The notes beneath the pieces were generated by a model. The model made no database searches. It was not told the DNA's origin and saw only the letters and a list, made by a program, of their open reading frames with translations. From positions 1-64,000 of the forward strand of contig NZ_MWLO01000148.1 in assembly GCF_002198735.1 (NCBI RefSeq): a stretch of 64,000 nt of DNA. The letters run 5' to 3'. The stretch's first letter is position 1. Each line of letters begins with the position of its first letter. Shown here piece by piece: positions 47,601 through 55,036 of this stretch. A program made the translations under genes and the position numbers. Source of the DNA: Ideonella sp. A 288 (GTDB taxonomy: Bacteria > Pseudomonadota > Gammaproteobacteria > Burkholderiales > Burkholderiaceae_C).

Positions 47601-49597
47601 GTGTCGGCGTGGGCCGACAGCTCAAAGAAGCTGACGTTGACCAGCGTGTCGGTGCCGCCGAAGCCGTCGTTGGCGGTGCCGCTGCCGGTGCCGCCATCGC
47701 CGCCGAGGCCCGACAGGTTGACCTGGACCGCCAGCGGCGCCGCGCCGTAGCTGAGCAGGTTGCCGTCGGTGTACTCGATGCGGTCGAGCACGGCGCCGCC
47801 GTCGATGCTGTCGTTGCCCACGCCGCCCAGGATCAGGTCGGCGCCGGCCTCGCCGCGCAGCGTGTCGTGGCCCGCGCCGCCGACCAGCGTGTCGTTGCCT
47901 GCGCCACCGCTCAGGCTGTTGGGGCCATCGTTGCCGGACAGCAGGTTGGCCGCGCTGTTGCCGGTCACGTGGATCGCCAGCAGGGTGCCCGGCCCGGTGA
48001 TCGAGGCGTTCTCGACCGAGGCGGGCAGCGTGTAGCTGCCGGCCGCCGCGAAGCGCAGTTCGACCCGGTCGAGGCCGCTGCTGCCCGCGGCGGTCTCGTT
48101 GACCACGTCGGTGGGCACGTTGAGCAGGTAGACGTCGTCGCCGGCACCGCCGGCCATCACGTCGTTGCCCAGCCCGCCGTCGAGCGTGTCGTGGCCGGCA
48201 CCGCCGCTGAGGCTGTTGACCGCGCCGTTGCCGACCAGCACGTTGTCCAGGCCGTTGCCGACCAGGTGGATCGCCACGGCGGACGTGACGGTGGCGTTCT
48301 CGACGTGGTCGGGCACGGTGTAGGTGCCGGCCAGCGCCAGGCCGACGTCGACGCGGTCGGTGCCGGCGCCGACGGCCTCGGTGACAAGGTCGGCCAGCAG
48401 GTCGATGCCGAACACGTCGTCGCCCTCGCCGCCCACCAGCGTGTCGGTGCCCGCGCCGCCGATCAGCGTGTCATTGCCACCGAGCCCGTCGAGGCTGTCG
48501 TTGCCAGCCCCACCGTCCAGCAGGTTGGGGCCGCCGTCGCCGGTGAGCACATCGGGGTCGGGACTGCCGGCCAGCGCGGCTAGGTCGGCGATGGCCCGGT
48601 CGACATCGGTGAAGGACACCGTCTCAACATTGCGCAGCAGGATGTTCTCGCCGGTGGCCGGGTTGACCAGGCGCAGGTCGCCGGGGGCAGGCCGCTGCAG
48701 CGCGTAGGCGCTGAAGGCGCCCAGCACGCCGAGCACGTCGCCGGCACCAACGCCACCATCCACCGTGTCGGCCCCCGTGCCGGCCGCGAGGGTGTCGTTG
48801 CCCTCGCCGCCCGACAGGCTGTTGTTGCCGGATCCGCCGGTGATGACGTTGTCGCCGCCATTGCCGGTGACGTTGATGGCCGCGGCGCCGGCCACGACGG
48901 CCCGCTCGATGCCCTGCGGCATGACGTAGGTGCCTGCCGCGGTGAAGGCCAGGCGCACGGTGTCGACACCGTCGCTGCCCGGCGCGGCTTCGTCGACCAG
49001 ATCGGCCGCCACGTCGATCTCGTAGACGTCGTTGCCCGCGCCACCGGCCAGCGTGTCGATGCCGACGCCACCGACGAGCGTGTCGGCACCGATGCCGCCG
49101 AGCAGCACATCGTTGCCCAGCCCGCCGGCCAGGGAGTCGTTGCCTTCGCCGCCGGCCAGCGTGTCGAGGCCGGCACCGCCCTGCAGGTGATCGTCGCCCG
49201 CCGCGCCGTCGAGGCTGTTGTTGCCTGCGCCGCCGATCAACACGTTGTCGCCGGCATTGCCGGTGACATGGATGGCCAGCGCCGCGGCGGCGGTGACCGA
49301 GGCGTTCTCGAGGCCGTCCGGCAGCACGTAGGTGCCCGCCAGCAGCAGCGCGAGATTGACCTGGTCGACGCCATCGCTGCCCGCTGTGGTCTCGTCGACC
49401 AGGTCGGCCAGCACGTCCAGCACATAGGTGTCGTTGCCTGCGCCGCCGCGCATCGAGTCGGTGCCGGTGCCGCCGTCGAGCAGGTCGTTGCCGGCCAGCG
49501 CGTCCAGCGTGTCGTTGCCGGCCAGGCCGCGCAGGGTGTCGTCCGACGTGGTTCCAGGCAGGCTCTCAGACGCCGGTGTGCCGTTGATCAGTGCCAT
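41675..49597 (-). CDS. Giant RTX calcium-binding protein (2640 residues)
   Basis: A 2640-residue paralogue of the downstream RTX proteins. The start Met-Ala-Leu-Ile-Asn-Gly-Thr resembles that of the 3946-residue protein, and RTX repeats begin at about residue 20 (Asp-Asp-Thr-Leu-Arg-Gly-Leu-Ala-Gly-Asn-Asp). It has 8 copies of the about 60-residue Val-Glu-Asn-Ala module and 4 Phe-Thr-Asp modules spaced about 2.2 kb apart (near 48650, 46440, 44240 and then 43330), in the same order as in its larger neighbour. Two haemolysin-type calcium-binding-related modules and the shared C-terminus follow. No enzymatic domain is visible. It is expected to leave by type I secretion and bind calcium outside the cell. 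An upstream Met at 49702 has no matching conserved residues. It is the first RTX gene after the polysaccharide operon. Confidence 0.92.
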   Translation of the reverse strand: MALINGTPASESLPGTTSDDTLRGLAGNDTLDALAGNDLLDGGTGTDSMRGGAGNDTYVLDVLADLVDETTAGSDGVDQVNLALLLAGTYVLPDGLENASVTAAAALAIHVTGNAGDNVLIGGAGNNSLDGAAGDDHLQGGAGLDTLAGGEGNDSLAGGLGNDVLLGGIGADTLVGGVGIDTLAGGAGNDVYEIDVAADLVDEAAPGSDGVDTVRLAFTAAGTYVMPQGIERAVVAGAAAINVTGNGGDNVITGGSGNNSLSGGEGNDTLAAGTGADTVDGGVGAGDVLGVLGAFSAYALQRPAPGDLRLVNPATGENILLRNVETVSFTDVDRAIADLAALAGSPDPDVLTGDGGPNLLDGGAGNDSLDGLGGNDTLIGGAGTDTLVGGEGDDVFGIDLLADLVTEAVGAGTDRVDVGLALAGTYTVPDHVENATVTSAVAIHLVGNGLDNVLVGNGAVNSLSGGAGHDTLDGGLGNDVMAGGAGDDVYLLNVPTDVVNETAAGSSGLDRVELRFAAAGSYTLPASVENASITGPGTLLAIHVTGNSAANLLSGNDGPNSLSGGAGNDTLVGGAGHDTLRGEAGADLILGGVGNDSIDGGAVLDRIEYTDGNLLSYGAAPLAVQVNLSGLGGDGGTGSGTANDGFGGTDTLVNVSFFELSAHADTFLGSQALVFESVDAGAGNDTLDGGAILDTLNLRDGNRVSYASALSGVTVDLLAGTAVGGASTGSDTISRFSAVRGSDHDDVLSGSATAAYTETFEGRGGNDSINGRGGFDIVRYDHAGAGSVDVDLVDGLATDGLGGIDTLSGIEGVFGGEADDTLSGGNSDNGTDRSDLALIEVFRGGAGNDLIDGGQGFDRVDYGSSSAGVGVTLADTADGTASDGLGGNDVLRNIEAVRGSAFNDTLTGSDTAPIESFEGRGGNDSMDGRGGLDLADYRFSPAGVNVNLATGAVAADGWGGNDTLAGIEWVRGSRDGADTLTGGTGANQLEGQGGNDSLSGGAGADTLDAGTGIDTVDGGADDDTLVVRGSFASYSLTRPTANDLVLVNPATQEAITARAIEFIEFTDGTLPIADVNDAAAGALTNDSLEGDSNDNLIDGLGGDDTLVGLEGNDTLIGGAGTDSLRGGAGNDVYGIDVAADLVDETEENGDDSGGIDRVQVGLAVAGTYPLPAKVENATVTSAVAIHLLGNELDNLLVGNAVGNSLTGAAGNDTLDGGLGVDTMIGGAGDDVYRLNAPTDGVNETSPGSGGIDRVELNFSAAGPYTLGANVEHARITASGALAINVTGNALANAIEGGAGNNSLSGLAGDDALSGGKGNDTLLGGEGRDTLDGGDGNDLLDGGAGTQDLVRYVGAATGVTVNLLTGAATGGAGVDTLVGIEQVEGSAQADSITGSAADNRLGGGDGNDTLSGGAGQDTVDGGDGSNSLTGGDGDDLLATANGGDDWIDGGAGSDAADFSAATGPIDLSLLAGLATGAGTDTLIGIEAAIGSAGNDTLTGDGGDNTLEGGLGSDSIVGGGGLDLVRYSTESAGVTVDLQAGRAFTDSGTDTLVGIGGLWGSRFDDLLDGSGPAGIVFRPDLGDDIVIAGGGGVLAYGEQPVPVTVNFISPGSGVALGLGTDTFSGIAVVQGSTSADAMVGSTAAETLRGNAGNDTLDGGAGNDTADYRLATAGVLANLATGSSAGPDGADLLLNIEHLAGTLTFGDTLIGNAGANRLDGLGGNDSLSGGDGNDTLIAGTGNDTLDGGFDLGGTGDTVVFLADFANYTLTRPNATDVVLANAATQEHVVLRNVESLQFTDGTQSIVQLLGNVPTAFNDPLEGDEDDNLIDGLAGADIIRGFGGNDTLSGGPGIDTLVGGEGDDRFVLDVVADFVVEEALGGTDTVELAFTAPGVYTLRDHVENATVNALPTVAVGVVGNALDNVISGSSGANNLSGGLGNDTLDGGPGVDTMAGGAGNDRYLLSVPTDVVNETAPGSDGIDTVVLAFSAPGAYSLPASVENAEVIGLASRAIAVNGNALASVMQGHDGNNSLTGAAGDDTFVASAGVDTVVGGLGNDLLQLPGTAIEYAIARPSLTQTVITGPIGRVVLTEVERVQFGAAPAVTLASLIALIGTPVADTLTGFETDDVIFGGGGADSVSGGDGADTLTGEIGNDTLVGGPGNDLLDAGEGSDTYLYNLGSGLDVIEQNDTLAASIDTLQFGAGIAQADVSFERWGFGVDDLVVNVTAGGDTGQVIIVGFFQGDLIRAGTVDQIRLSPTGVITQAQMAAGAVSFDGGNHVFVGLAANDTINGSVVPAVAEWIFGGGGNDSLSGLNGDDTLFGGSGNDTLHGGSSFFVLAGVDGADLLAGGDGADVLIGGSGNDTLSGGAGSDVYSFGIGSGQDVIHETLPPALWGGAVNSGAGPVYALGDGDVPRLADTDLLLLGPGVTSVNLLPQRVGDNLRLSIAGTADTVVVQDYFANGTPTIERIVFANGVQWSAATVRTKAITPTAGDDTLVGYLGGDVLKGLGGNDSLDGREGADTVLGGDGADTLVGGDGADTLTGGADGDRFVFAGAGSLVSTDTVTDFEPGVDLLALSAATFTALAGAVGTTIDPDTSPFVDYNPATGAFSYDADGAGLGAPVILALLGVGSHPAALGPDLLVLP

Positions 49598-49862
49598 GTC
49601 GATATCCAAGCGCGAAGCAGAAGTCAATCCGTGTGAGTGGGCGCAAGGCAGGAAAAGTTCACGCCAAGGTCGCGCACGTGCCGTGCCGATGGACCGCAGC
49701 ATAGGGCGATATCGCGCGTTCGAAGATCATCCGACAGTCTAGGCACCCCCCAGGACGTGGGAACGCCTGGTAACAAAATGGGTGATTGGTCAGATCGCGA
49801 CGACCGTCAGCCAACCGAACCGGCGATGGTCACGCGGTCCGGGAAGCCGGCCTTGATCGGGC
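49598..49862. promoter_or_regulatory. 265-bp intergenic region upstream of the first RTX gene
   Basis: No gene is seen. It separates the last gene of the polysaccharide operon from the first RTX gene and is locally AT-richer (about 49730-49800) than its surroundings. It is the natural place for an RTX promoter and an operon terminator, but I find no confident -35/-10 pair or hairpin with a T tract. Confidence 0.3.
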
Positions 49863-50906
49863 TCAACGGCCCACGTCGGCGTGCACGGCGTCGGCCAGCA
49901 GGCGGTAACCCGCAGCACCCAGGTGCGTGTCGTTGGGCAGGTACAGGTCGCGCGTGGCGGGCAGCGCGGCACGCAGGCGCGCCTGGATGGCCACGTGCCG
50001 GATGCCGGCCGCGTCCATCGCACCCCAGGCGTCGACGGCCGCGGGCACGGCCTCGGCCGGGCGGGCCAGGTAGGGCGCGTAGATCGACGACTTGTCGGGC
50101 ACCACCACCATGCGCATCGTCACGCCGCCGGCCTGCAGATCGTCCTGCAGACGCCGCACGCGCTGCAGTGGCGCCTGCAGCCGCTCGGCCGACCAGTCGC
50201 GCTTCTGGTCGTCGTCCACCAGGGTCAGCAGCCGGTCGCTGCGTCGGTTGGTGAACAGGTCGGGCCGGGCCAGCGGCCACACCACCGTCTGCTGCCGCAG
50301 GGTGCGGTGGTCGAAGCGCTTGCGCGTGGCCTGCCAGGCGACCACGGCGTAGTGGGGGTCGGGCGGGGGCCACCACACCACCGGCAGCAGGTTCTGGATG
50401 CGTTCGTCCGCCGTGGCCAGCGGGGCCACTGCGGCCGGCGCCACGGCGCACGGTGCATCGAGGGTCATCAGGCGGTGGCCCCAGCTGCGCTCCACGGTCT
50501 GCACCACCAGGTGGTGCAGACCCGGGTACCGGCCGCGCAGGCCCTGGGCCCAGGCGGCCAGGCAGCCCGGACCGCCGATGTCGTCCCAGGTGAAGCTGAT
50601 CACGTCGCGCTGGCCCCGCAGGTCCATCCAGGGCGATTGCCAGAGGTTCCAGCGCGAGAACGAATCGCCCAGCACCACCACCCGGGCCTGCGCCGGATCG
50701 GCGCGGTGCAGTTGCAGCGCGTCCTCGGCCGAGGCCCGCGACGGCGCGAAATCGCGCTCGGCCAGCCGACCCAGCCTCGTGAGGTCGCCGCGCACGGCGC
50801 CCAGGTGCTGGCTCAGCGCCACCATCAACACCAGCGGCAGCAGCATCGCCACCGCGAAGGACGCGAGGTAGCCGTTGCCAGCGTGGGACGATCGGCTCGC
50901 GGTCAT
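49863..50906 (-). CDS. AlgJ/AlgX-like SGNH-fold O-acetylation protein
   Basis: A 347-residue protein with one N-terminal membrane anchor (about 13-32) and a periplasmic SGNH-type domain. Val-Leu-Gly80-Asp81-Ser82-Phe-Ser is the nucleophile block and Asn325-Asp326-Thr-His328-Leu-Gly the Asp/His block. Between them are Ser-Phe-Thr-Trp-Asp-Asp and Val-Val-Pro-Asp-Lys segments typical of AlgJ/AlgX. Its ATG abuts the TAG of the MBOAT gene with no gap, so the two are coupled. In alginate and similar systems AlgI moves acetyl groups across the membrane and AlgJ/AlgX-type proteins place them on the polymer. The same job on this cluster's polysaccharide is the likely role. Confidence 0.82.
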   Translation of the reverse strand: MTASRSSHAGNGYLASFAVAMLLPLVLMVALSQHLGAVRGDLTRLGRLAERDFAPSRASAEDALQLHRADPAQARVVVLGDSFSRWNLWQSPWMDLRGQRDVISFTWDDIGGPGCLAAWAQGLRGRYPGLHHLVVQTVERSWGHRLMTLDAPCAVAPAAVAPLATADERIQNLLPVVWWPPPDPHYAVVAWQATRKRFDHRTLRQQTVVWPLARPDLFTNRRSDRLLTLVDDDQKRDWSAERLQAPLQRVRRLQDDLQAGGVTMRMVVVPDKSSIYAPYLARPAEAVPAAVDAWGAMDAAGIRHVAIQARLRAALPATRDLYLPNDTHLGAAGYRLLADAVHADVGR

Positions 50907-52358
50907 CTAGAACTGGAAGTACAGGAACGGGCTGTTCTTCGAGAAGAACAGCATCGACACGCCCAGCGTCGCGCCCATGGCCACGCCCCAGCGCGGCGTG
51001 GCGCGCCAGGCCGGCAGGCGCGGGCCGGCCGACGGCGCGCGGTCGACCCACTCCACCGTGTTGGGCAGCCACCAGGCCACGGCCAGCGCCAGCAGCAGCC
51101 CGACGTGCCCGGCGGCGCACAGCTCGGGCCAGGCCAGGTGGCCCAGGTCGGCCATGCGCGCCCACAGGGCCCAGGTGGTGGGCAGGTCGGCCGCCCGGAA
51201 CGGCACCCAGGCCAGCACCACGAACAGGAAGGTGAATAGCCGGCCGGCCCAGGCCTGGCCAGGCAGCGTCGGCAGCGACAGGCCCGCCGCCAGCGCCCGC
51301 CAGGCGTGGTTGACGATCAGCCCCAGGCCGTGCAGCGCGCCCCAGAGCACGAAGTTCCAGCTGGCGCCGTGCCACAGACCGCCCAGCAGCATGGTGAGGA
51401 ACAGGTTGACGAAGCGCCGGGCCTTGCCGCGCCGGTTGCCGCCCAGGCCGATGTAGAGGTAGTCGCGCAGGAAGGCCGACAGCGTCATGTGCCAGCGGCG
51501 CCAGAACTCGATCAGGTTGCCGGCCTTGTAGGGCGAATCGAAGTTGATCGGCAGCGTGATGTTGAACATCCGCGACAGGCCCACCGCCATGTCCGAGTAG
51601 CCCGAGAAATCGAAGTACAGCTGCAGCGCGTAGGCCAGCGCGCCCACCCAGGCGGCGGCAGTGGACACCGGCTGGCCCTGGGCCGCCGCGTCGAACACCG
51701 GCGTGGCCAGCAGGGCCAGGTGGTCGGCGATCACCACCTTCTTGAACAGGCCGATGGCGAAGATGGCCAGCCCGCTTTCCATGTTGGCGCGCTGCGGCCG
51801 GAAGTTCTGCGGCCAGCCGAACTGCGGCATCATCTGCTGGTGGTGGATCACCGGCCCGGCGATCAGGTGCGGGAAGTAGGTGACGAACAGCAGGTAGCGC
51901 AGCGCATCGGCCTCGCGCGCCAGGCCGCGGTGGATGTCCACCAGGTAGGCGATCTGCGTGAAGGTGAAGAACGAGATGCCCAGCGGCAGCACCAGGTCGA
52001 CCAGGCCGGTGTGCGTGGACAGCAGCGCGTTGGCCGTGCCGATCAGGAAGTTGGTGTACTTGTAGTAGCCCAGCAGCAGCAGGTTGGCGGTGACGGCCGC
52101 GACCAGCAGGCCGCGTGATCGCGCGCTGGTCGTGCCCTCGGGCGTCCAACGCGACAGCAGGCGCCCCAGCAGGAAGTTGGCCGCCGCCGAGGCCAGCAGC
52201 AGCCACAGCAGCCGCGGGTTCCACCAACCGTAGAAGAACAGCGACGCGGCCGTCAGCCACAGCAGCGCCGGCCACTGCCCCCACCGCGCCGCAGCGAAGA
52301 ACAGCAGCCAGACCACCGGCAGGAAGCCGAAGATGAACTCGAACGAGTTGAAAAGCAT
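50907..52358 (-). CDS. MBOAT family O-acyltransferase, AlgI-like
   Basis: A 483-residue multi-pass inner-membrane protein with about ten hydrophobic segments, the usual length for AlgI. The start Met-Leu-Phe-Asn-Ser-Phe-Glu-Phe-Ile-Phe-Gly-Phe-Leu is a hallmark of the family. Conserved blocks include Pro-Leu-Gly-Ile-Ser-Phe-Phe-Thr-Phe, Tyr-Phe-Pro-His-Leu-Ile-Ala-Gly-Pro-Val, Tyr-Phe-Asp-Phe-Ser-Gly-Tyr-Ser-Asp, Trp-Arg-Arg-Trp-His290, and the catalytic Leu-Trp-His330-Gly-Ala-Ser-Trp. It is expected to pass acetyl groups from cytoplasmic acetyl-CoA to the periplasmic partner encoded directly downstream. It starts 51 bases after the preceding glycosyltransferase gene. Confidence 0.93.
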   Translation of the reverse strand: MLFNSFEFIFGFLPVVWLLFFAAARWGQWPALLWLTAASLFFYGWWNPRLLWLLLASAAANFLLGRLLSRWTPEGTTSARSRGLLVAAVTANLLLLGYYKYTNFLIGTANALLSTHTGLVDLVLPLGISFFTFTQIAYLVDIHRGLAREADALRYLLFVTYFPHLIAGPVIHHQQMMPQFGWPQNFRPQRANMESGLAIFAIGLFKKVVIADHLALLATPVFDAAAQGQPVSTAAAWVGALAYALQLYFDFSGYSDMAVGLSRMFNITLPINFDSPYKAGNLIEFWRRWHMTLSAFLRDYLYIGLGGNRRGKARRFVNLFLTMLLGGLWHGASWNFVLWGALHGLGLIVNHAWRALAAGLSLPTLPGQAWAGRLFTFLFVVLAWVPFRAADLPTTWALWARMADLGHLAWPELCAAGHVGLLLALAVAWWLPNTVEWVDRAPSAGPRLPAWRATPRWGVAMGATLGVSMLFFSKNSPFLYFQF

Positions 52359-52409
52359 GTGGGGCGGGAGTGTGCCAGCGATGCGCCATCGCGCGCCGCA
52401 GGGTCGGGG

Positions 52410-53543
52410 TCAGACGCGCTGTTTGCGGTACAGCAGTTCCTGGAAGTGGCCCTGGCACAAGAAGGCCTGCTCCTCGATGCGCAGCGGGACATCACCCTGG
52501 AACGGTTCGGCCGCGCGGTCGCCCTGCACTGTCGCCCAGGCCTCGATGGCGGCGGCCCACGCCGCCACGTCGCCGGCCGGCAAGGGTCGGCCGACGCCGT
52601 AGCGGCGCGCCGATTCGGCCTGCGCGCCCAGGTCGCTCACCAGGCAGGGCAAGCCCAGCACCGCGGCATCGTGCACGGGCAACGAGAAATCCAGCGGCAC
52701 CCGGCTGGGCACGCACACCGCGTCCACGGCGCCGGCCAGCGACAGCAGCCCGGGCCCCTGCGCGGGCTCCAGGCGCACCCGCGGGTCGGCGGCCGCCATC
52801 GCGGCAAGGGCCGGCGCGCGGGACGGCATCGACGGGCCGGTGCACAGCACCCTCAGGCGAAGCTCGGGCCGGTCGACGCGCAGGAGGGCCTGCAGCAAGG
52901 CCTGCACCCCCGACCGGTGGTCGAGCGGATCGGCGATGCACACCAGCGTCGGCGTCCGCGTCTCGGCCATGCCGATGGCATGCGCCTGCAGCAGACCGAG
53001 CAGATCGACGCCGTGCGCCAGCGTGCGGACCGCCAGGTCGGGCAGCGCGAGGCGCCAGCGCGCGGCCGCATGATCGGACGGCGCAAGGCACAGGTCGACC
53101 TGCCGCAGCAGCCGCTGCGACGCCGCGTCGACCGGCTCGCTCGGCAGACCGGCCAGGCCCAGGAGCAGAGGTCGCTCGGCCGACGGCAGCCAGCCCAGGC
53201 ACATCAGCATAGGCGGCGTCACCACGGCATGGGCCACGTCGAACCGCGCCATGGGCAGCCAGTGCGCCAGCGGGTCGTCGACCGTGCCGGGGCCGTCCAG
53301 GTCCCAGCGCAGCAGCGGCACGCCATCGAGCAGGTGCAGCGGCGCGTCCGCCTCGAGGCCAGGCACGACCTCGGGCGCCGCGGCACAGGCCGCCGACGGC
53401 AGTGCGCCGGCGGCGCGCATCGCGACGACGACCAGCACCTGATGCCCTTCGCGCTGGGCCATGCGCGCCAGGGCATGGGCCGACTGCACCGGCAGGCCGG
53501 TCTGCCAGGGTCCGAGCGAATCGGTGACGAAGAGGATTCGCAT
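52410..53543 (-). CDS. Glycosyltransferase family 4-like
   Basis: A 377-residue GT-B-fold protein. It opens with Met-Arg-Ile-Leu-Phe-Val-Thr-Asp-Ser-Leu and a Gly-Leu-Pro-Val-Gln-Ser-Ala-His helix as in GT4 enzymes. The donor-site region is weaker than usual: Leu-Val-Cys-Ile-Ala-Asp-Pro-Leu-Asp-His-Arg-Ser-Gly replaces the common Gly-Arg-x-x-x-x-Lys-Gly, and the usual Glu-x-x-x-x-x-x-Glu is seen only as His-Asp-Ala-Ala-Val-Leu-Gly-Leu-Pro. This suggests a divergent or possibly low-activity member. Its start overlaps the stop of the upstream GT2 gene by one base (TGATG), so the pair is translationally coupled. Confidence 0.72.
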   Translation of the reverse strand: MRILFVTDSLGPWQTGLPVQSAHALARMAQREGHQVLVVVAMRAAGALPSAACAAAPEVVPGLEADAPLHLLDGVPLLRWDLDGPGTVDDPLAHWLPMARFDVAHAVVTPPMLMCLGWLPSAERPLLLGLAGLPSEPVDAASQRLLRQVDLCLAPSDHAAARWRLALPDLAVRTLAHGVDLLGLLQAHAIGMAETRTPTLVCIADPLDHRSGVQALLQALLRVDRPELRLRVLCTGPSMPSRAPALAAMAAADPRVRLEPAQGPGLLSLAGAVDAVCVPSRVPLDFSLPVHDAAVLGLPCLVSDLGAQAESARRYGVGRPLPAGDVAAWAAAIEAWATVQGDRAAEPFQGDVPLRIEEQAFLCQGHFQELLYRKQRV

Positions 53544-55036
53544 CAGACCCCGGCGGACAAGGTGGCGGCCATGCGGTCGAGCCAGCGCCGCTCGGCGTCG
53601 GGGCACGGCTTGTCGCGCCGGTCGAGCACCAGCACCGCCATCGTGTGGCCCAGCGTGGCCGCGAAGGCCTTGGCCGCGGCGGCGATCCATTCGGCGCGCA
53701 GGCGCGCGTCTTCGCCGCGGTAGGCCTGCGCGGCACAGTGGTTGAAGTGGCCGAAGCGGGCCACGAAGTCGTCGACGATGTAGCGGGCCGACCGCTGCAC
53801 CGCCGCGCCGGCCTCGCCCGGCCACCCCTGCACCGAAGCGAGCTGGTCGCGCAGGAAGGCGTCGAGCCGCGCATCGTCCAGCTCGAGCGGGCCGGCTGGC
53901 AGCATGCCGTCGATCGGCAGATCGCGCAGCCGGGCCAGCCACGCGGCCGCGGCGTCGTGCATCGAGCCGCCCGCCCCCGAGGCAGCCATGTGCCGCGACC
54001 ACGCATCGACCTCGCGCCCCAGGTGGGCGGCACCGGCCACCAGGCCTTGCGCCGATTCGCAGCGCGGCAACTGGAAGTCGTCGAACACATCGACGAGGAA
54101 CCGGATGTCGACGAAGGTGCGCCGCAGGTAGTACCAGGCGCTGCGGTTGTGCGAGTGGATCACCTTCACGGAGGCGAGCATGGCGATGCGCCGGCCATCG
54201 CGGATGAACCGCACGCCAAGGTCCATGTCCTCGGCGTAGCTGCCGCGGTAGCGGTAGCCCAGGAACAACTCGCGCGGCACCAGGCACGACACATCGCTGA
54301 GCTGGCCCATCGAGCGCAGGCTCTCGTGGTCGGTGCCCTGCAGATGGCCGATGCGGTCGCGCAGGCGGCAGCCGAGGAAGTCGTAGTAGCTGCCGATGCC
54401 GACCTCGTACATCAGGTCGCTGTCGCCCCGGCAGTACTCGGTGCAGGACACCGCGGCCAGGCCTTCGTCGCGGTGGTCCAGCAGGTAGCTCAGCAGGCCA
54501 TGGACCCACAGGCGGCCGATCGGGTAGGCGTCCTGCACCATGAACAGCAGGAACTCGCCACCGGCCTGCTCGGCACCCAGGTTGCGCGTGCCGCTGTGGC
54601 TGAAGGTTTCGGGCGCGATCTCGATCACGCGGGCGCCAGCGGCCTGGGCCATGGCCACCGTGCCGTCGGTCGAGCCCGAGTCGATGACCAGGATCTCCAG
54701 CGGCGGCACGCCCTCCTGCGCGCGCAGCTTGCGCAGCAGCAGCGCAAACTCGGGCCCGGCGTTGAGCGTGGGCAGGATGACGGTGACCGAGGCCGCCAGC
54801 GCGTGCGGAGGGGTCTCGAGCAGTTCGGGGTGCAGGCGCGGCGGCAGGGTCGGCGCTGCCGCCGGCGGCGCATCGGCCGAGCGCTGCTGCCGCGCACGCC
54901 AGATCTGCCCCGATCGTTTCAGATAATGCGGCAGCCGGGCGACCACACCGCGCAGGCCCCAGCGGCCGAGCTCGCGGCGCATCAGCCGCGCGCCGTCCTG
55001 CAGCAGGGCCGAGGCGAGGCTGCGCGGATGGCTCAT
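53543..55036 (-). CDS. Glycosyltransferase family 2, rhamnosyltransferase-like
   Basis: A 497-residue protein. After a basic 80-residue lead comes a GT2 domain: Ser-Val-Thr-Val-Ile-Leu-Pro-Thr-Leu-Asn, then Val-Ile-Asp-Ser-Gly-Ser-Thr-Asp-Gly-Thr (nucleotide-binding Asp), Phe-Ser-His-Ser-Gly-Thr-Arg-Asn-Leu-Gly-Ala and Phe-Met-Val-Gln-Asp-Ala. The His-x-Gly-Thr-Arg-Asn block is common in rhamnosyltransferases, though the donor is not proven. Tyr-Ala-Glu-Asp-Met-Asp-Leu-Gly supplies the ED motif. The C-terminal 180 residues are helical with no family I recognise. The start ATG overlaps the end of the tandem junction element. Confidence 0.85.
   Translation of the reverse strand: MSHPRSLASALLQDGARLMRRELGRWGLRGVVARLPHYLKRSGQIWRARQQRSADAPPAAAPTLPPRLHPELLETPPHALAASVTVILPTLNAGPEFALLLRKLRAQEGVPPLEILVIDSGSTDGTVAMAQAAGARVIEIAPETFSHSGTRNLGAEQAGGEFLLFMVQDAYPIGRLWVHGLLSYLLDHRDEGLAAVSCTEYCRGDSDLMYEVGIGSYYDFLGCRLRDRIGHLQGTDHESLRSMGQLSDVSCLVPRELFLGYRYRGSYAEDMDLGVRFIRDGRRIAMLASVKVIHSHNRSAWYYLRRTFVDIRFLVDVFDDFQLPRCESAQGLVAGAAHLGREVDAWSRHMAASGAGGSMHDAAAAWLARLRDLPIDGMLPAGPLELDDARLDAFLRDQLASVQGWPGEAGAAVQRSARYIVDDFVARFGHFNHCAAQAYRGEDARLRAEWIAAAAKAFAATLGHTMAVLVLDRRDKPCPDAERRWLDRMAATLSAGV

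Noticed and set aside
29654-49440. Regular short repeats on the plus strand (for example GTGTCGTTGCC) resembling a direct-repeat array
   Set aside because: They are the DNA of Gly-Asn-Asp-Thr codons in RTX nonapeptides on the minus strand, with no spacer structure, so they are not a CRISPR array.
49671-49692. Sigma-54-like GGCAC-N-TGC pattern on the minus strand upstream of the first RTX gene
   Set aside because: The GG/GC spacing is right but three consensus positions differ, including both flanking T, and such matches are frequent in DNA of this composition.
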